The notes below the pieces were generated by a model. The model had not been told where the DNA came from. It was given only the letters and a program-made list of their open reading frames with translations, and ran no database searches. Shown here piece by piece: positions 54,727 to 64,000 of a DNA stretch of 64,000 nt. Positions within the stretch are counted from its first letter, which is position 1; each line of letters starts with the position of its first letter. Origin of the DNA: Kalaharituber pfeilii (Eukaryota; Ascomycota; Pezizomycetes; Pezizales; Pezizaceae). The translations under genes and the position numbers were made by a program. The stretch covers positions 1 to 64,000 of the forward strand of contig WHUZ01000127.1 of NCBI GenBank assembly GCA_015179045.1. Direction: 5' to 3'.

Positions 54727-55384
54727 TAGAGTCCAAAAATATTCCGATAAGCGTTTTCCTCTTCTTTTTTTATTGGATGGACATGCTTCTCATTGTACTT
54801 GGGAATTTCTTTATTAGTGTATGGAAAATAATATTCTTACTCTTTGTCTTCCTCCATATTCTACACATTTACTACAGCCTTTAGATGTAGGGTTATTTGA
54901 ACCATTACAGTTTGCATATAGCAAAGAGGTAGATAACTATACCAGGGATAATTTTGATGTAATCAGAAAGGGAAACTTTTGGCTAATGCTAAAGAGGGCA
55001 CGAATGCGAGCATTTACAAAGTGGAATATCAAAGCTGGATGGGCAGGATCTGGTCTTTATCATATCAATTACCAAAAACTGATTGGCAAGATTCAGTATC
55101 TCTCTACAGCAAAGCAATCTCAGGCTACCCCCAAGCGACCAAGCTCCTCCCATAGCACCTACACTCCAAGAACACCAAATGCACTGAAAAGACGCACCTT
55201 TCGCTTTCTTGACTACCTTCCTAATGCTTCACAATCAGAAATCAAAAAATCCTTTCTCCAAATCTTTTCAACAGCATTAGGTGCTATGACAGAGGTTAAC
55301 ATTGAGCGAGACCTCAATACCAAACTTAAAATGCGAAGTATTGAACTTAATACTAAAGACCAGAGGCGCTTTCACTCAAGTTGA
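53860..55384 (+). pseudogene. Pogo-type transposase, broken by stops, indels and an insertion
   Basis: A DDE transposase that would cut and paste the surrounding element. It starts at ATG 53860 with an N-terminal psq-type helix-turn-helix (EGKFPSVRKAAAFYELAPST) and, after a TGA (about 54091), the CENP-B-like second HTH (EAVGENWISRFVKRHPEVQK). Catalytic regions follow in several frames: NMDEKGFMLG (first Asp), ITVTGKVLPPYIIFKGK, LLDGHASH (second Asp) and CLPPYSTHLLQPLDVGLFEP (third). The last 187 codons are open and end in a Ser/Lys-rich tail. Lesions include the TGA, shifts near 54300-54430, a stop at 54632 and a 66-bp retroposon at 54661. It cannot make a working enzyme. Confidence 0.88.
54661..54726 (+). 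mobile_element. Micro-retroposon, class C, inside the pogo transposase
   Basis: 66 bp starting exactly at the outer stem: CTCGC-CAC-AGCCC-ATT-GGGTG-GCAT-GCGAG, then TATTGATATT and poly-A. Perfect 12-bp duplication TAGAGTCCAAAA (54649-54660, 54727-54738). It is younger than the transposon it interrupts. Confidence 0.92.
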
Positions 55385-55953
55385 CAAATTACTGGAGCAG
55401 ATGTTACTGAGTTAAGAAAGAAGGCAGAAGCAAAAGAGTCACAAAAAGCACAAAAAGGCAAAAAAAAATATCCAGAGGAGTCCAAATTACCGCAGCCAAC
55501 AGCTCAAACCAAGCGTCAGCACTCTCCATACTCCCAAACAAGTCAGAATCTCCTCAGAGTCACCAGAAGCATGGTCAGATATAGATGACTCTGATATCTC
55601 TGCATCTTGTTCAGAGAGCTTTTATAGCACTTTGGATGCTATGTTTGAACAGTCACCACTCCCTCCAACAAGCCGCTGCCTCTTTCCCACATCACCCACA
55701 TCATCTCCGCCTACAAAAGTATCCTCTACTATGACATTAAGACCTAGGAAATGATTCTGCAAGAGTTGGACTTTAGTTTATCTGTCCTGTCCAAAAAGGT
55801 ATATCACTGATATTGAGACAAGTTAGCTGACTGTACAGGCTTAACTAACATGCGGAATAGGTTTCTATATGTATTTAGTTACTTTGTATGTAGTTTGAAG
55901 TCATTTGAATAACTCTCTGAATTTTGGGAGGTCATTTTTGTTGTTACCGAAAT
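55385..55953 (+). other. Pogo element 3' part, decayed
   Basis: Downstream of the transposase stop at 55382, coding-like phrases continue in other frames (Lys/Gln-rich, then PEAWSDIDDSDISASCSESF near 55565-55625 and a Thr/Ser/Pro-rich end). The original transposase tail therefore probably extended to about 55755. Confidence 0.5.
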
Positions 55954-56039
55954 GTGCGCAATATCCCGGTAGTGCGCAATATCCCGGTAGGATGCGTTAT
56001 ATAGAAGATAAAGATATGTGTAAAGCATGATCTTCCAAT

Positions 56040-56801
56040 GCCCTCCTCCATGTCCTTCATATACCTTCGACCTTAAGACAGCAGGGAAACTGGAAACGCA
56101 AGGACTGCGGACCTGGCATGTGTGGTAGAGTTCATAGCGAAAAGGCGGCGGAGGTTGCGGGATCCTGAGGCCGTGAGGCTTGCATGGGTCAAGGTCCATG
56201 TGGGGATAGAGGGCAATGAGATGGCAGATGAGAGGGCCAAAGAGGGGGCCAGGTGTATGAGGTACGATCGACAGGCCACGAGGGCGGACTGCGCCAGGAG
56301 TTAGTTCCAAAGAGAAAGGAGGGGAGGGAGCGAGCTGCGCTTGGGAAGGGCAAGTTCGTGAAGTGGCGCAGAAGGGCCCTCACCAACTACACCTGGCTGC
56401 GGACTGGAAAAGGCGGAGCCATGTGGAGGAGGAAAGTCAGTGGAGAGGAGGCGCGGTGCTCTTGTGGAACAGCTTGGAGTGCAGAACATGTGGTGTTCGA
56501 GTGTGGTGAGCTGGAGTGGCCCAAGAGAAAGAAGGAGAGTGGTGAGATGGTCACCTGGCGGTGCTGGGAGGACTTAGAGGAGAAGGGGGTAGAATCAGGA
56601 AGGGTAGAGGGCAGCCCAGTAGAGTTATGGTTCGCCAGCCTCGATCTGGGCTAGCTGAAGGTCCGGAGGGTACGTTGTGTACCAAGAGTGTATGTAGTGT
56701 AGCTAGGTAGCTGCTTTAACCTGACCCGGGTATATGGGTCCCTGCCATAAGCTGGCAGCTTGTATGCGGGATTACTTGAGTAAAAAAAAAAAAAAAAAAA
56801 A
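56040..56801 (+). mobile_element. LINE B, 5'-truncated, with class B tail
   Basis: Encodes, with frameshifts, the end of RNase H (GNARTADLACVVEFIAKRRR, then VRLAWVKVHVGIEGNEMADE) and the C-terminal region KWRRRALTNYTWLRTGKGGA and CSCGTAWSAEHVVFECGELE (Cys/His knuckle), stopping at 56652. A ~90-bp 3' UTR leads to CCCTGC-CAT-AAGCT-GGC-AGCTT-GTAT-GCGGGA and poly-A. The inner stem AAGCT/AGCTT differs from AGGCT/AGCCT elsewhere by a paired change. No target duplication found. Confidence 0.85.
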
Positions 56802-57513
56802 GACCTAACACGTGACTCCCTACGTAGCTTACTCACCCATCCGCGCCACCGCACCTATCGCAACGGACACTATTACGGAAGGAAAGATTAGATCTAGGAA
56901 ACGGGTCGAGAAAGCGGCGCGCAGGGGAAAGCATAGGTATAGGTTTGAGGTCGAAAATGTGCTAAGAATAAAAGAAGGAATCAATCAAGGGGCAGGGGGT
57001 TTGCCGCGCAGAATATTATGTTAAGCATGAAGAGGGTACGGTGGATGGATGATGGTAAGGGTTCGGCGCATTAGATGCTAGATTTTGGAGTGGGGAGGAA
57101 GCACAATAGGGACAAGGGTAGGGAGAGGGATGCATTGTTTTTTTCTTCCTTCCGCTGAATATGTGCTATATTTTTCCGTTTTCGCATTTTGGTTAGTGTA
57201 TTTTTGGTGGTCGTTATTTTTTAGCTTTGTTCTTCGGTGTTTTACTAGTCTCGTAAGTGTTTTTTCTGTTTTTGTGCGTTTGTGAGCGTTTCATTCTTGC
57301 AAAATTTATTTTTTTTTGGTTTGCATCCAGTTGTAATCGCCATTCCTCGTCCACAGCGTGAATCTTTCTCCTTCATTACGCCGAAACAGACACCTCTACA
57401 AGTACAAATACGTCCTCTGAACGTCAACACATCAAGGACCTCTCCTCCTCCCAAGGTTTCTGAGCCCTTTTGTGCACCCACTACCTCATGCACGTCCATC
57501 CTGTGATGCTCTA
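56802..57513. other. Unassigned sequence right of LINE B
   Basis: A basic 70-codon open frame (56812-57024, KRVEKAARRGKHRYRFEVEN) and a Pro/Thr-rich one (57282-57506) are present without recognisable domains or copies elsewhere. 57130-57330 is T-rich. No gene is supported with confidence. Confidence 0.35.
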
Positions 57514-57539
57514 ATGCACGCTACCGGCATATCGCGCAC
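57514..57539 (+). repeat. Solo pogo-type terminal repeat
   Basis: ATGCACGCTACCGGCATATC then GCGCAC, preceded by TA, matches the left terminal repeat of the pogo element with few changes. No matching right end was found downstream, so it is a remnant or the end of an undetected deleted element. Confidence 0.6.
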
Positions 57540-58166
57540 CGTCCGAATACCGCAACAAAAAAGTACTGTGAGTGCAAATGACACTCAAGTGGGCTTCAAT
57601 TGAAGCCAGAGTTTGGAGGATACGTTAAGTTACCCTCCACACAATTTCTTATTTGTGCCCAGAGGTGATGACGTTTTTGGTACATGCAAAATCCTACGCT
57701 GGACATACTTTGAGCCACTATGTGTCAATGATTCTACCCTGAGATCTTATTGAGCTCAATGCATGCTCTGCTACTTATTTCTAGAAAGTAAAGGACGTTT
57801 GGTGGTGCTCAGGTTATTATGTAGAGAATTGCACTATCATGTCGAAGTGGGCTTTCCCTTCCATTGTTCCATCGTATTGTTGGAAGTCTTCCATCCTGCG
57901 CTTATAGGTATAGGGCTATGGGCATTACATTGGTTGCCTTCGGTTTGGTTTTATTTTCACTTCGTTTGTTTCCACCTACCTTACTAGCGAGGGCGTGCGA
58001 CCTCACACTGTTGTCTCTTTGTCTTTCTTTCATTGTTTCCTTTGTACGATTCGCGCCACAGCGTGGAGGGGGGTGTGCGAGTAAAAAAAAAAAAACAAAA
58101 AAAAAAACGGTATAAGTCTAACATGCAGGTGAATTACGTAATATTGCATTAGAAACCTGTTTTCTC
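57540..58166. other. Unassigned; class C-like tail at about 58067-58107
   Basis: No supported gene. CGCCACAGCGTGGAGGGGGG with TGTGCGAGT and interrupted poly-A near 58067-58107 resembles a degraded class C tail. No duplication identified. Confidence 0.4.
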
Positions 58167-58268
58167 TTTTTTTTTTTTTTTTTTTTTTAATATCACTTGA
58201 CCCCGCGTGCAGCTGTTCGCCATGGCAGGGCCCCTGGGTCGAGACCCTCAAAGCCCGGAGGCAGGCTT
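58167..58268 (-). mobile_element. Retroposon, class A tail with second hairpin
   Basis: Poly-T, AATATCACTTGACCCCGCGT, GCAGCTGTTCGCCATGGCAG, then CAAAGCCCGGAGGCAGGCTT. Same extent as the insertion at 37120-37212. A possible degraded duplication, GAAACCTGTTTTCTC (58152) versus AAACTGGGTTTCTC (58269), has about three mismatches. Confidence 0.7.
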
Positions 58269-58524
58269 AAACTGGGTTTCTCAAAGTTGACATCTTTGGT
58301 ATATGGGTCAGTGTTCTATGAATTCACCTACTGGTGAATGTATGATTCCAATAAGCTTAGTGGACATGATGGAGCCTCGAGCTGCACACGTGGAATGGTT
58401 GCGCTAACGTGTGTGCTCCGGGCTATATATTTGGGTGTTGGACTTCCGATCTCGGGAATACATTAATTCAACTCATGCCGATATCCTAGAAGGTATTCTT
58501 CATAAGGATCATCTGTAGGAGAAA

Positions 58525-58592
58525 TCCCAGCCATAGGCTGGTTGCCTGTATCTGGGGTTACGTCACAACCTAAAAAAAAAAAATAGAAAAAA
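58525..58592 (+). mobile_element. Micro-retroposon, class B hairpin plus A-rich tail
   Basis: TCCCAGCCATAGGCTGGTTG, CCTGTATCTGGGGTTACGTC and an A-rich tail. Possible duplication GTAGGAGAAA (58515-58524) / GTACGAGAAA (58593-58602). The inner stem is AGGCT/GCCT. Confidence 0.65.
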
Positions 58593-60789
58593 GTACGAGA
58601 AAAAATTGATATTGAAGTTATATGAAAAGGCATTTTCGTTTAGTAAGGTTTCGTTACGGGGCTGTGTAGTTAGTCGCTGAGCTAGGAAACTCAAAGCCGT
58701 TTGTAGGGCTACACATAGCTATAGAATGCTTTCAGCAACAGGTCTATGCATCAGTCTCCTCCCACACCTCTGGAGTTACGCCCTGCTAATGAATATGAAT
58801 TTATACACATAGAATTTATGTCCAAGGCAGATCAATGCAGGAATGCAAAGAGACTGTCATCGCCCGGTGGCGCCATCATGCCAGGTGGGATTGCACTGAA
58901 GCAGGTGACGGGCAGGCCATGCCACGACAGCTACATTCCCTCTCCATATGGGACTTCTGCAACCCAAATGGTCTGGGCACGTCACCAAATCTCTTGTAAT
59001 CATTCTCTATTTGTGTTGGCATAGCAAGATGTACCAAAGCCACTGGTTTGATCCTTCCATCCTCAGCCACTGGCTGTGGAGCTTTTACAATCCCCTTCTC
59101 AATCTCATGTCAGAGAGCCGAAGCTTCGAAATATGACCAATCCCTACTTCGCGTATCTTTCTGGAACGTGCTAATTGCGACGCTTTCGACACTGCCAGAA
59201 AGAACAATCGTCCGACATGAGAACGGTTTCCATCATCCATTCACTAGAGTCCTCTCACTCTGTAAACGCCTCCGGCACATGGCTTTCCGAAACTGGTTTA
59301 AATCAGACAGGAGAATTCGGTCCCGAATTATGCGTGCTTCAGAAATGACGCATTGCTCTCTAGCGATTCTGAAATTTCACGCATGGCATTTTAGGTTCAC
59401 TGAAGTTAGTAAGACGCATTTTAGCTCCAGGGAAAGCCTGATCTGTGTGGCTGGGCATATTCTCATACGGCTTCTTCTTGGCTTAGAAATAGAGTTTTCC
59501 CTTAGCTTAAAGTCTAGATTGTCTTTCAGGATGGTTCTGGAACACTATTTCGCAAGGCCAACTGCCTGTACAACAGGTCAAGGCATACTGAACTTCTCCC
59601 TAATTTCCATTTTGTGCTTTCAAGTTTGCTGTAGCCTCAACGACAAACAACGAGTAGGCCATACAAACGAGTAGGCCATACACAGCACAAGATATTTAAA
59701 AACCTTCATCGGGGCCACTTGCCTCACCGGTAACGATACTTCGAGGACCTCTTGTTTCGATTACTCGTGTCTACCGGCAAGGCCATCACGGTCCTCAACA
59801 CCTACATCTCTCACTCAGAAGGAAATCATTACCCTAACCGCAGGTGATTGATCCTAGTTGGAACTTGGAAGCAAAGCTGACAGTGCCAAAGAACCTTTTC
59901 GCAAATCGGAGCATCGTGAGGTTCTCCGAGCTAGTACTACTCCTGTTAATTGTGCCGGACCACGATTCCCTCGAAAACGAGTACTCCATTTTAAAAGGTC
60001 CTAATTATGCCTTCATCATCAAGGACAACAGGGGGGAGAAGAGGGGGAGGCAACTACATCCCATATGTGACGTGCCTTCAACATCATCCTTATTGCTTTA
60101 CTGATGCTATATTAACAATTTTGATGCTCCTGTTTCTGGGCCTCTTGATTTACTTCTGTTATATTCTTAGACGCTAACCGTCCCCATAGCTGTCTATCAC
60201 GCTTTGTTTTCTATTATTATTTCTTTCCTTCTGTCCGTAGTTCTTTTGTTTGTACAATGGTTGTGGGGATGTAATAAAGTCTGATGCATGAACCTGGGTT
60301 GCATGAGTTTCTGCTGCTATACGTTGCTTCGATATGTCCTTCTCTAGTGGTAACGAACCTCCAATTGTGTTTCTATCTACTCAGTCTGCGCGAGTGTCGA
60401 GTGAGCTGTGACGCGATTCCATATGAACCTGTCGTGGGGAACGAGACGAGACCTGGTCGAAGCACTAGCAAACTGGTACAAGGGGATGGATGCATAGAAT
60501 AAACGGAGGAATGCATGAATTGGTATGCATGGAGCAAACTACAAACGGCATGGGTACAAACACGGATTCCCGTTTGAATATGACACTTTCATGAAATTTG
60601 TTTGTGTTCTAAGGGGACTTTTTGAGAGGCCCTTCCGCTCCTTTTTTTGTAACTAGAACAACCTCAGCGAATGCCAGATCTGTGATTCCTGTGTCTCAGT
60701 GTTACCGTGTTCCTCTTCTGTGTCTCCTATCATAGTCCCTTGAGCCGCTCAACCCCTGTTTACATGGTTTTTAAAATCTAGAGTCATTC
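58593..60789. other. Long unassigned region
   Basis: The plus strand is open for 208 codons at 59048-59674 and shorter frames lie at 59844-60104 and 60284-60502. None shows a recognisable domain, convincing start context or matching intron. 59640-59690 has a short direct duplication (GAGTAGGCCATACA). It may be a decayed gene, but I cannot support one. Confidence 0.35.
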
Positions 60790-62403
60790 CACACATTCAT
60801 AGATGGAGAATGCACCAGAGTGGAAGCAAGAGCCTTACGATTCCACGCCAAACAAGTCAGGGAGGAACAACAATACCACAGATACCTGAGAGGGACGCTG
60901 AATCATCGATCCCCTATCCCTCTTCCCCACCTTCCCGAAAGAGACCGAAAAAGTGGAATGGAAGAGAGTCATCTCCAACGTCGAAGACGAGGGGTGAAAC
61001 AGTTACTACACCGAAGGGAGTCGAATCGACGAAACAACCGGGGCAGGATCTTTCCACGGCGGACACCGAACCTACACATACGTGGGCGCCCAGAGCACGG
61101 TCAATGATGCTGAACTAATTGCCATGAGCAATGTACTGACCCACCAAGAGGGAGAACTCCTGATAGTCTCCGACTCCAAAGCAACTATAACCAAACTCCA
61201 GAGAATTGCCAATTGGGAACCCACCCACGGGGGCGCCTCACAATTGGCCAGGAAGTGTTGGGGGCCAGGGCCAACCGGGGCGATCTGGACGCAGCCGTGA
61301 TATGGGTGAAGGGACACATAGGAGTCAAAGGAAACACGGAGGCTGACAGGGCGGCCAAAATGGGAGTCCTCCTGCAATACCAGGACGAAACGGTCCCCGA
61401 AGCGGGCATGAGACAACTAGCAAGATCACGCCGGGCCGCAGAACGGAACAGGCTGGGCCTCAGCTAGAAACCACTACAACAACTGGGCCACAGGACCGCC
61501 ACGCTGGCCGGGACCCTCGGGGGCAAAGGCATGAGATACTGGAAACACAAGATCGGCACCGAAGACAGCCCGGAATGCCGCTGGTGCGGCGAAAAATTGG
61601 AAACCACCGCCCACGTCTCGACGGAGTGCAAAGCATGGAGCCAGAAATGGCCGGGAGGAGAGGCAGCCCTCCGGAACCCCCCGAGACAGGAGGGCAATGA
61701 CGCATTGATAGAATTGCTGGACTGGGCGGAACGCTAGGAGCACGACGCATTGATAGAATTGATAGACTGTGTGCAACGCTAGGAGCACGGGATTCCCTAC
61801 TCTTATCTCTTTATTCACATTACTTGTCATCACTACATTATTTCTTTTCATCTTCTTATCCTCATGTAACTAAATAAACACCTCGCCATAGCACTTTTTT
61901 TTTTTTTATATATCAGTACTCGCTTGCCGCCCTGTGGGCTATGGCGAGGTCTAAAGTGCTTAAGGTAAGGAAAAAATAATGTCAAAAGGAAAAAACGATA
62001 ATAAGGGGAAAATGATGTCAGAAGAGGAAAAATGCAGAAGTCCGTGTCCATCACAATCCGGGAAAATAATGAAGATAATGTCAAACAGGGTGAAATCCAT
62101 CGGGATTCCATCCATTCCAACAGTGCTACAATAGGATCCCCGTGTTCCTCCCCGTGTTCTTCTCCGTGTTCTTTTGGTCTCAATAGCGCTTGTCTTCCTC
62201 CCGGCCAGTACGTTTTCCATACCCGGCATCGGTCCAACAGGTGGTCTGTGGTCTCGAGGTCTTCGCCGCACCATCGGCATTCCGGTCCGTGAGCTAGTCC
62301 CAGTTTATGTCTCCAGTGTCGTAAGCCTTTGCCTCCCAGGAGGCCAGCCATGGTGGAGACCCATAGGGCGGCACGCGAGTACTGATATTAAAAAAAAAAA
62401 AAA
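60790..62403 (+). mobile_element. LINE C, 5'-truncated, interrupted within its own tail
   Basis: It carries RNase H in broken frames (SRIDETTGAGSFHGGHRTYT, AELIAMSNVLTHQEGELLIV, AAVIWVKGHIGVKGNTEADR) and the C-terminal TLAGTLGGKGMRYWKHKIGT with CRWCGEKLETTAHVSTEC, ending at 61737. The 3' UTR reaches CTCGCCATAGC at about 61883, where a second LINE C copy lies in reverse; the rest of the tail (CCATAGGGCGGCACGCGAGT, ACTGATATT, poly-A) resumes at about 62361. This assigns class C hairpins to LINE C. Confidence 0.8.
61892..62360 (-). mobile_element. Second LINE C 3' fragment nested in the first
   Basis: Minus-strand frame from 62351: MAGLLGGKGLRHWRHKLGLA, CRWCGEDLETTDHLLDRC, PIVALLEWMES, then 3' UTR, the class C hairpin (CTCGCCATAGCCCACAGGGC, GGCAAGCGAG) and poly-A at 61895-61906. 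It is inserted where the host LINE C forms its terminal hairpin. The host sequence CCATAG is present on both sides, but the repeat is intrinsic to the tail, so target-duplication length cannot be judged. Confidence 0.8.
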
Positions 62404-63730
62404 AGAAAATATGAACCTGAAATTAAAAGTATCAAAGGGAAGCTGCGCTAATGCAATAAATAATCGAGGAAGGCGTTTGTGAGATAACGTTATTAGCGTG
62501 GGGTGCGCTGCACCTAATTCCACTACTCTGCGAACTAGGTCCTCCGCTAGGAGGTCCCTGGGCGAAGAGGCAGTACGAGGTAGTTGAATGGAGAAGATTA
62601 CTGAGCTTGAGCGAGAGTTGTGAAATTGTATAGCAAGTGTAGAAGCCAATATTAGAAAAACGTGACTGTAGAAAGGTTGAAGGCAATGGAAAATGAGTAT
62701 GAACAGATAAAGAGTGAATAGGAAGGATGAAAGATGAAGATGAATTGAGAGATGAAAGGTGAAGAAGGTAGAAGGACTGCCCTTCTTATAGCAGTTGGTG
62801 CAGCATCCCCACTTCTAAGCATGTCCCATGCCCCTGGACTTACCCTCACCATGTGTATGTAACCCAGCATTGCCTATATCACCATACGACCCTCGTGACC
62901 TGCGGCGTCTGAGCCCAGCGTCAGCTCGGTAATAGTAGCTTAGGCGCGCTGCCTACCACAACGTGTATTCACCGGTAAAGCGCTTATCGTAGAGAAACTG
63001 CCCATAAGGTTGTTTTACAACAATTCGACTAATGGATAAACTTAACTGCAGGTTCATGTATAGAGTATCCGGTGAAATGAGTTAGACAGAAATAAGTACC
63101 GACTCGATTGTTTGATAGTAAAACTACATACAAGGACCAACCGCTTGTGTGTCTTCCGCCGCGGCGTAACTATCTTCGGAGGGCAAGGATATAAGTGATG
63201 GTGGAGGCGTTACAGTAAACCGTAGCGGTAGGGTTTTTGTGCGCGATATTTCTTTCTTTGTTTCCTTCTCCCACTCACATTAATCCTCCTCCGTCGTTGG
63301 AGTCTCGAAGGGGCCCACATGGGTCTGAAAACAAAAATATTGAGAAAAAAAAATAAGAAAATCTGCCTTGAAGTATATTGCAAGAGACCATGTGATAGCA
63401 AAGATTGTTTCTGTATTGCTATGAACATCGTAGAAAGAATATTTCGTGAGTGTTGAATGCATAAGACACCTGGCGGTGGGTATCAAAATCGTGTTCGGCT
63501 GATGTAGTCCAGCGGAACCTTAGATAGCTCTGGAGGCCGTGACAAATGCTCCCCGTGCGTTCAAATCGATTATAAATAGGTATGAAGTTGCAGGTATAGC
63601 AAGGGCGAATCTCGCGAATTCAAATTCCGCACCTTATTGGACACATTATAGAGCGATCAATAAAGCTCCATTTGGGTATATACCAAATCAAGTATTGGAT
63701 ACATTCTGAAGCACCAGATTTGAATGAGCT
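62404..63730. other. Unassigned sequence near the right edge
   Basis: No supported gene, RNA or element. Short minus-strand frames at 62652-62870 and 63210-63486 have no recognisable feature. An A-rich stretch lies at about 63344-63360. Confidence 0.4.
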
Positions 63731-64000
63731 TTTTTTTTTTTTTTTTTTTTTTATTTTCACATAACCCCGCTTGCAGCTGTTCGCCATGGCAGGGTCCCTG
63801 GACCGAGGTCCTTATGGCCCGGAGACAGGCACCTAAAAACAAACAACAACTCACTATATACACCGACATTCAAAAGGGAATAGAGGAAATAAAACCCATG
63901 AGACAACCCGCTATGCCGTCAAGTCCATTTCCTCCACCTCCCTCCCCTTCCCCTTTCTGTCCACCTTTGAATTTCTATCCCAGTCATACAGGCACGAATC
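63731..64000 (-). mobile_element. Half-LINE retroposon, runs off the window
   Basis: Poly-T, reversed class A tail (TTCACATAACCCCGCTTGCA...GCCATGGCAGGGTCCCTGGA), a ~125-base linker, then on the minus strand SCLYDWDRNSKVDRKGKGRE and EEMDLTA with a stop, the end of the same LINE ORF1 as at 38566-39354. This second member of the ORF1-plus-tail form continues beyond 64000. Confidence 0.75.

Larger units (their letters stand above)
53721..55997 (+). mobile_element. Fot1/pogo-type DNA transposon with intact ends
   Basis: 26-bp terminal repeats, left beginning ATGCATGCTACCGGGATATT and right (read inward) ACGCATCCTACCGGGATATT, both continuing GCGCAC with two mismatches overall, directly flanked by TA (53719-53720, 55998-55999). 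A GGTAACAACAAC motif near the left end is mirrored by GTTGTTACC near the right. An extra copy of the inner 19 bases of the repeat (55954-55972) lies beside the right terminus. Total 2277 bp, a usual size for the group. Confidence 0.92.

Noticed and set aside
59048..59674. 208-codon plus-strand frame
   Set aside because: No motif, weak start context and unusual composition (Phe/Ser/Arg-rich). Both strands give scattered open frames, so no gene is called.
1..64000. LTR retrotransposons, rRNA genes, centromere or telomere arrays
   Set aside because: No paired long terminal repeats with gag-pol, no rRNA sequence and no telomere-like TTAGGG arrays were found by reading.

Overview
The window looks like nuclear DNA of a filamentous ascomycete (Pezizomycotina-type; I cannot name the genus). 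Genes are sparse, introns are short with GT...AG ends, start contexts are of the CACAATG type, tRNA-like genes carry introns, and more than half of the recognisable sequence is mobile or derived from mobile DNA: Tad-like non-LTR retrotransposons (LINEs) with RNase H, many poly-A retroposons, a Fot1/pogo-type DNA transposon, a fold-back element and a MITE. I see no rRNA genes, CRISPR arrays or LTR retrotransposons.

Layout. 1-130 is the eroded right end of a pogo-like element. 1358-4072 is a decayed Pro/Gly-rich protein gene. 5181-7052 is a fold-back element with ~720-bp arms. 8230-9713 (minus) is an AMP-forming acyl-CoA ligase (PaaK-like) gene with one frameshift. 10.7-16.2 kb holds a MITE, several minisatellites and a dispersed repeat in both orientations. 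16-23 kb is AT-richer repeat ground with LINE fragments. 24198-24817 is a small two-exon gene of unknown function.

26.4-53.6 kb is a direct fourfold duplication of a ~4-6 kb unit. Each unit has a two-exon gene and a ~2-kb 3' module with paired short hairpins. Only copy B (32949-35920, 925 codons) is open; copies A, C and D are wrecked. The protein is disordered, with seven repeats of a G-F-A-F-F-A-N-Q-L-A-K motif and a basic tail ending RARGGLRM. Two near-identical intron-containing tRNA-like genes lie at 30.4 and 46.8 kb. LINE A (43971-46688) sits between copies C and D.

53721-55997 is a pogo element with complete ends (TIRs, TA duplication) and a broken transposase. 56.0-62.4 kb carries LINE B and two nested LINE C copies. 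The right edge is a LINE-ORF1-derived retroposon.

The most unusual signal is a family of very short retroposons. At least nine insertions of 33-93 bp, plus several longer ones, are flanked by 8-15-bp target duplications and consist of little more than a LINE 3'-terminal hairpin and poly-A. Three tail classes (A, B, C) match the 3' ends of LINE A, B and C. They share one two-stem architecture whose stems co-vary, and most copies begin at the hairpin base. LINE, half-LINE (ORF1 plus tail), SINE and bare-hairpin forms therefore look like one mobilisation network acting in trans.
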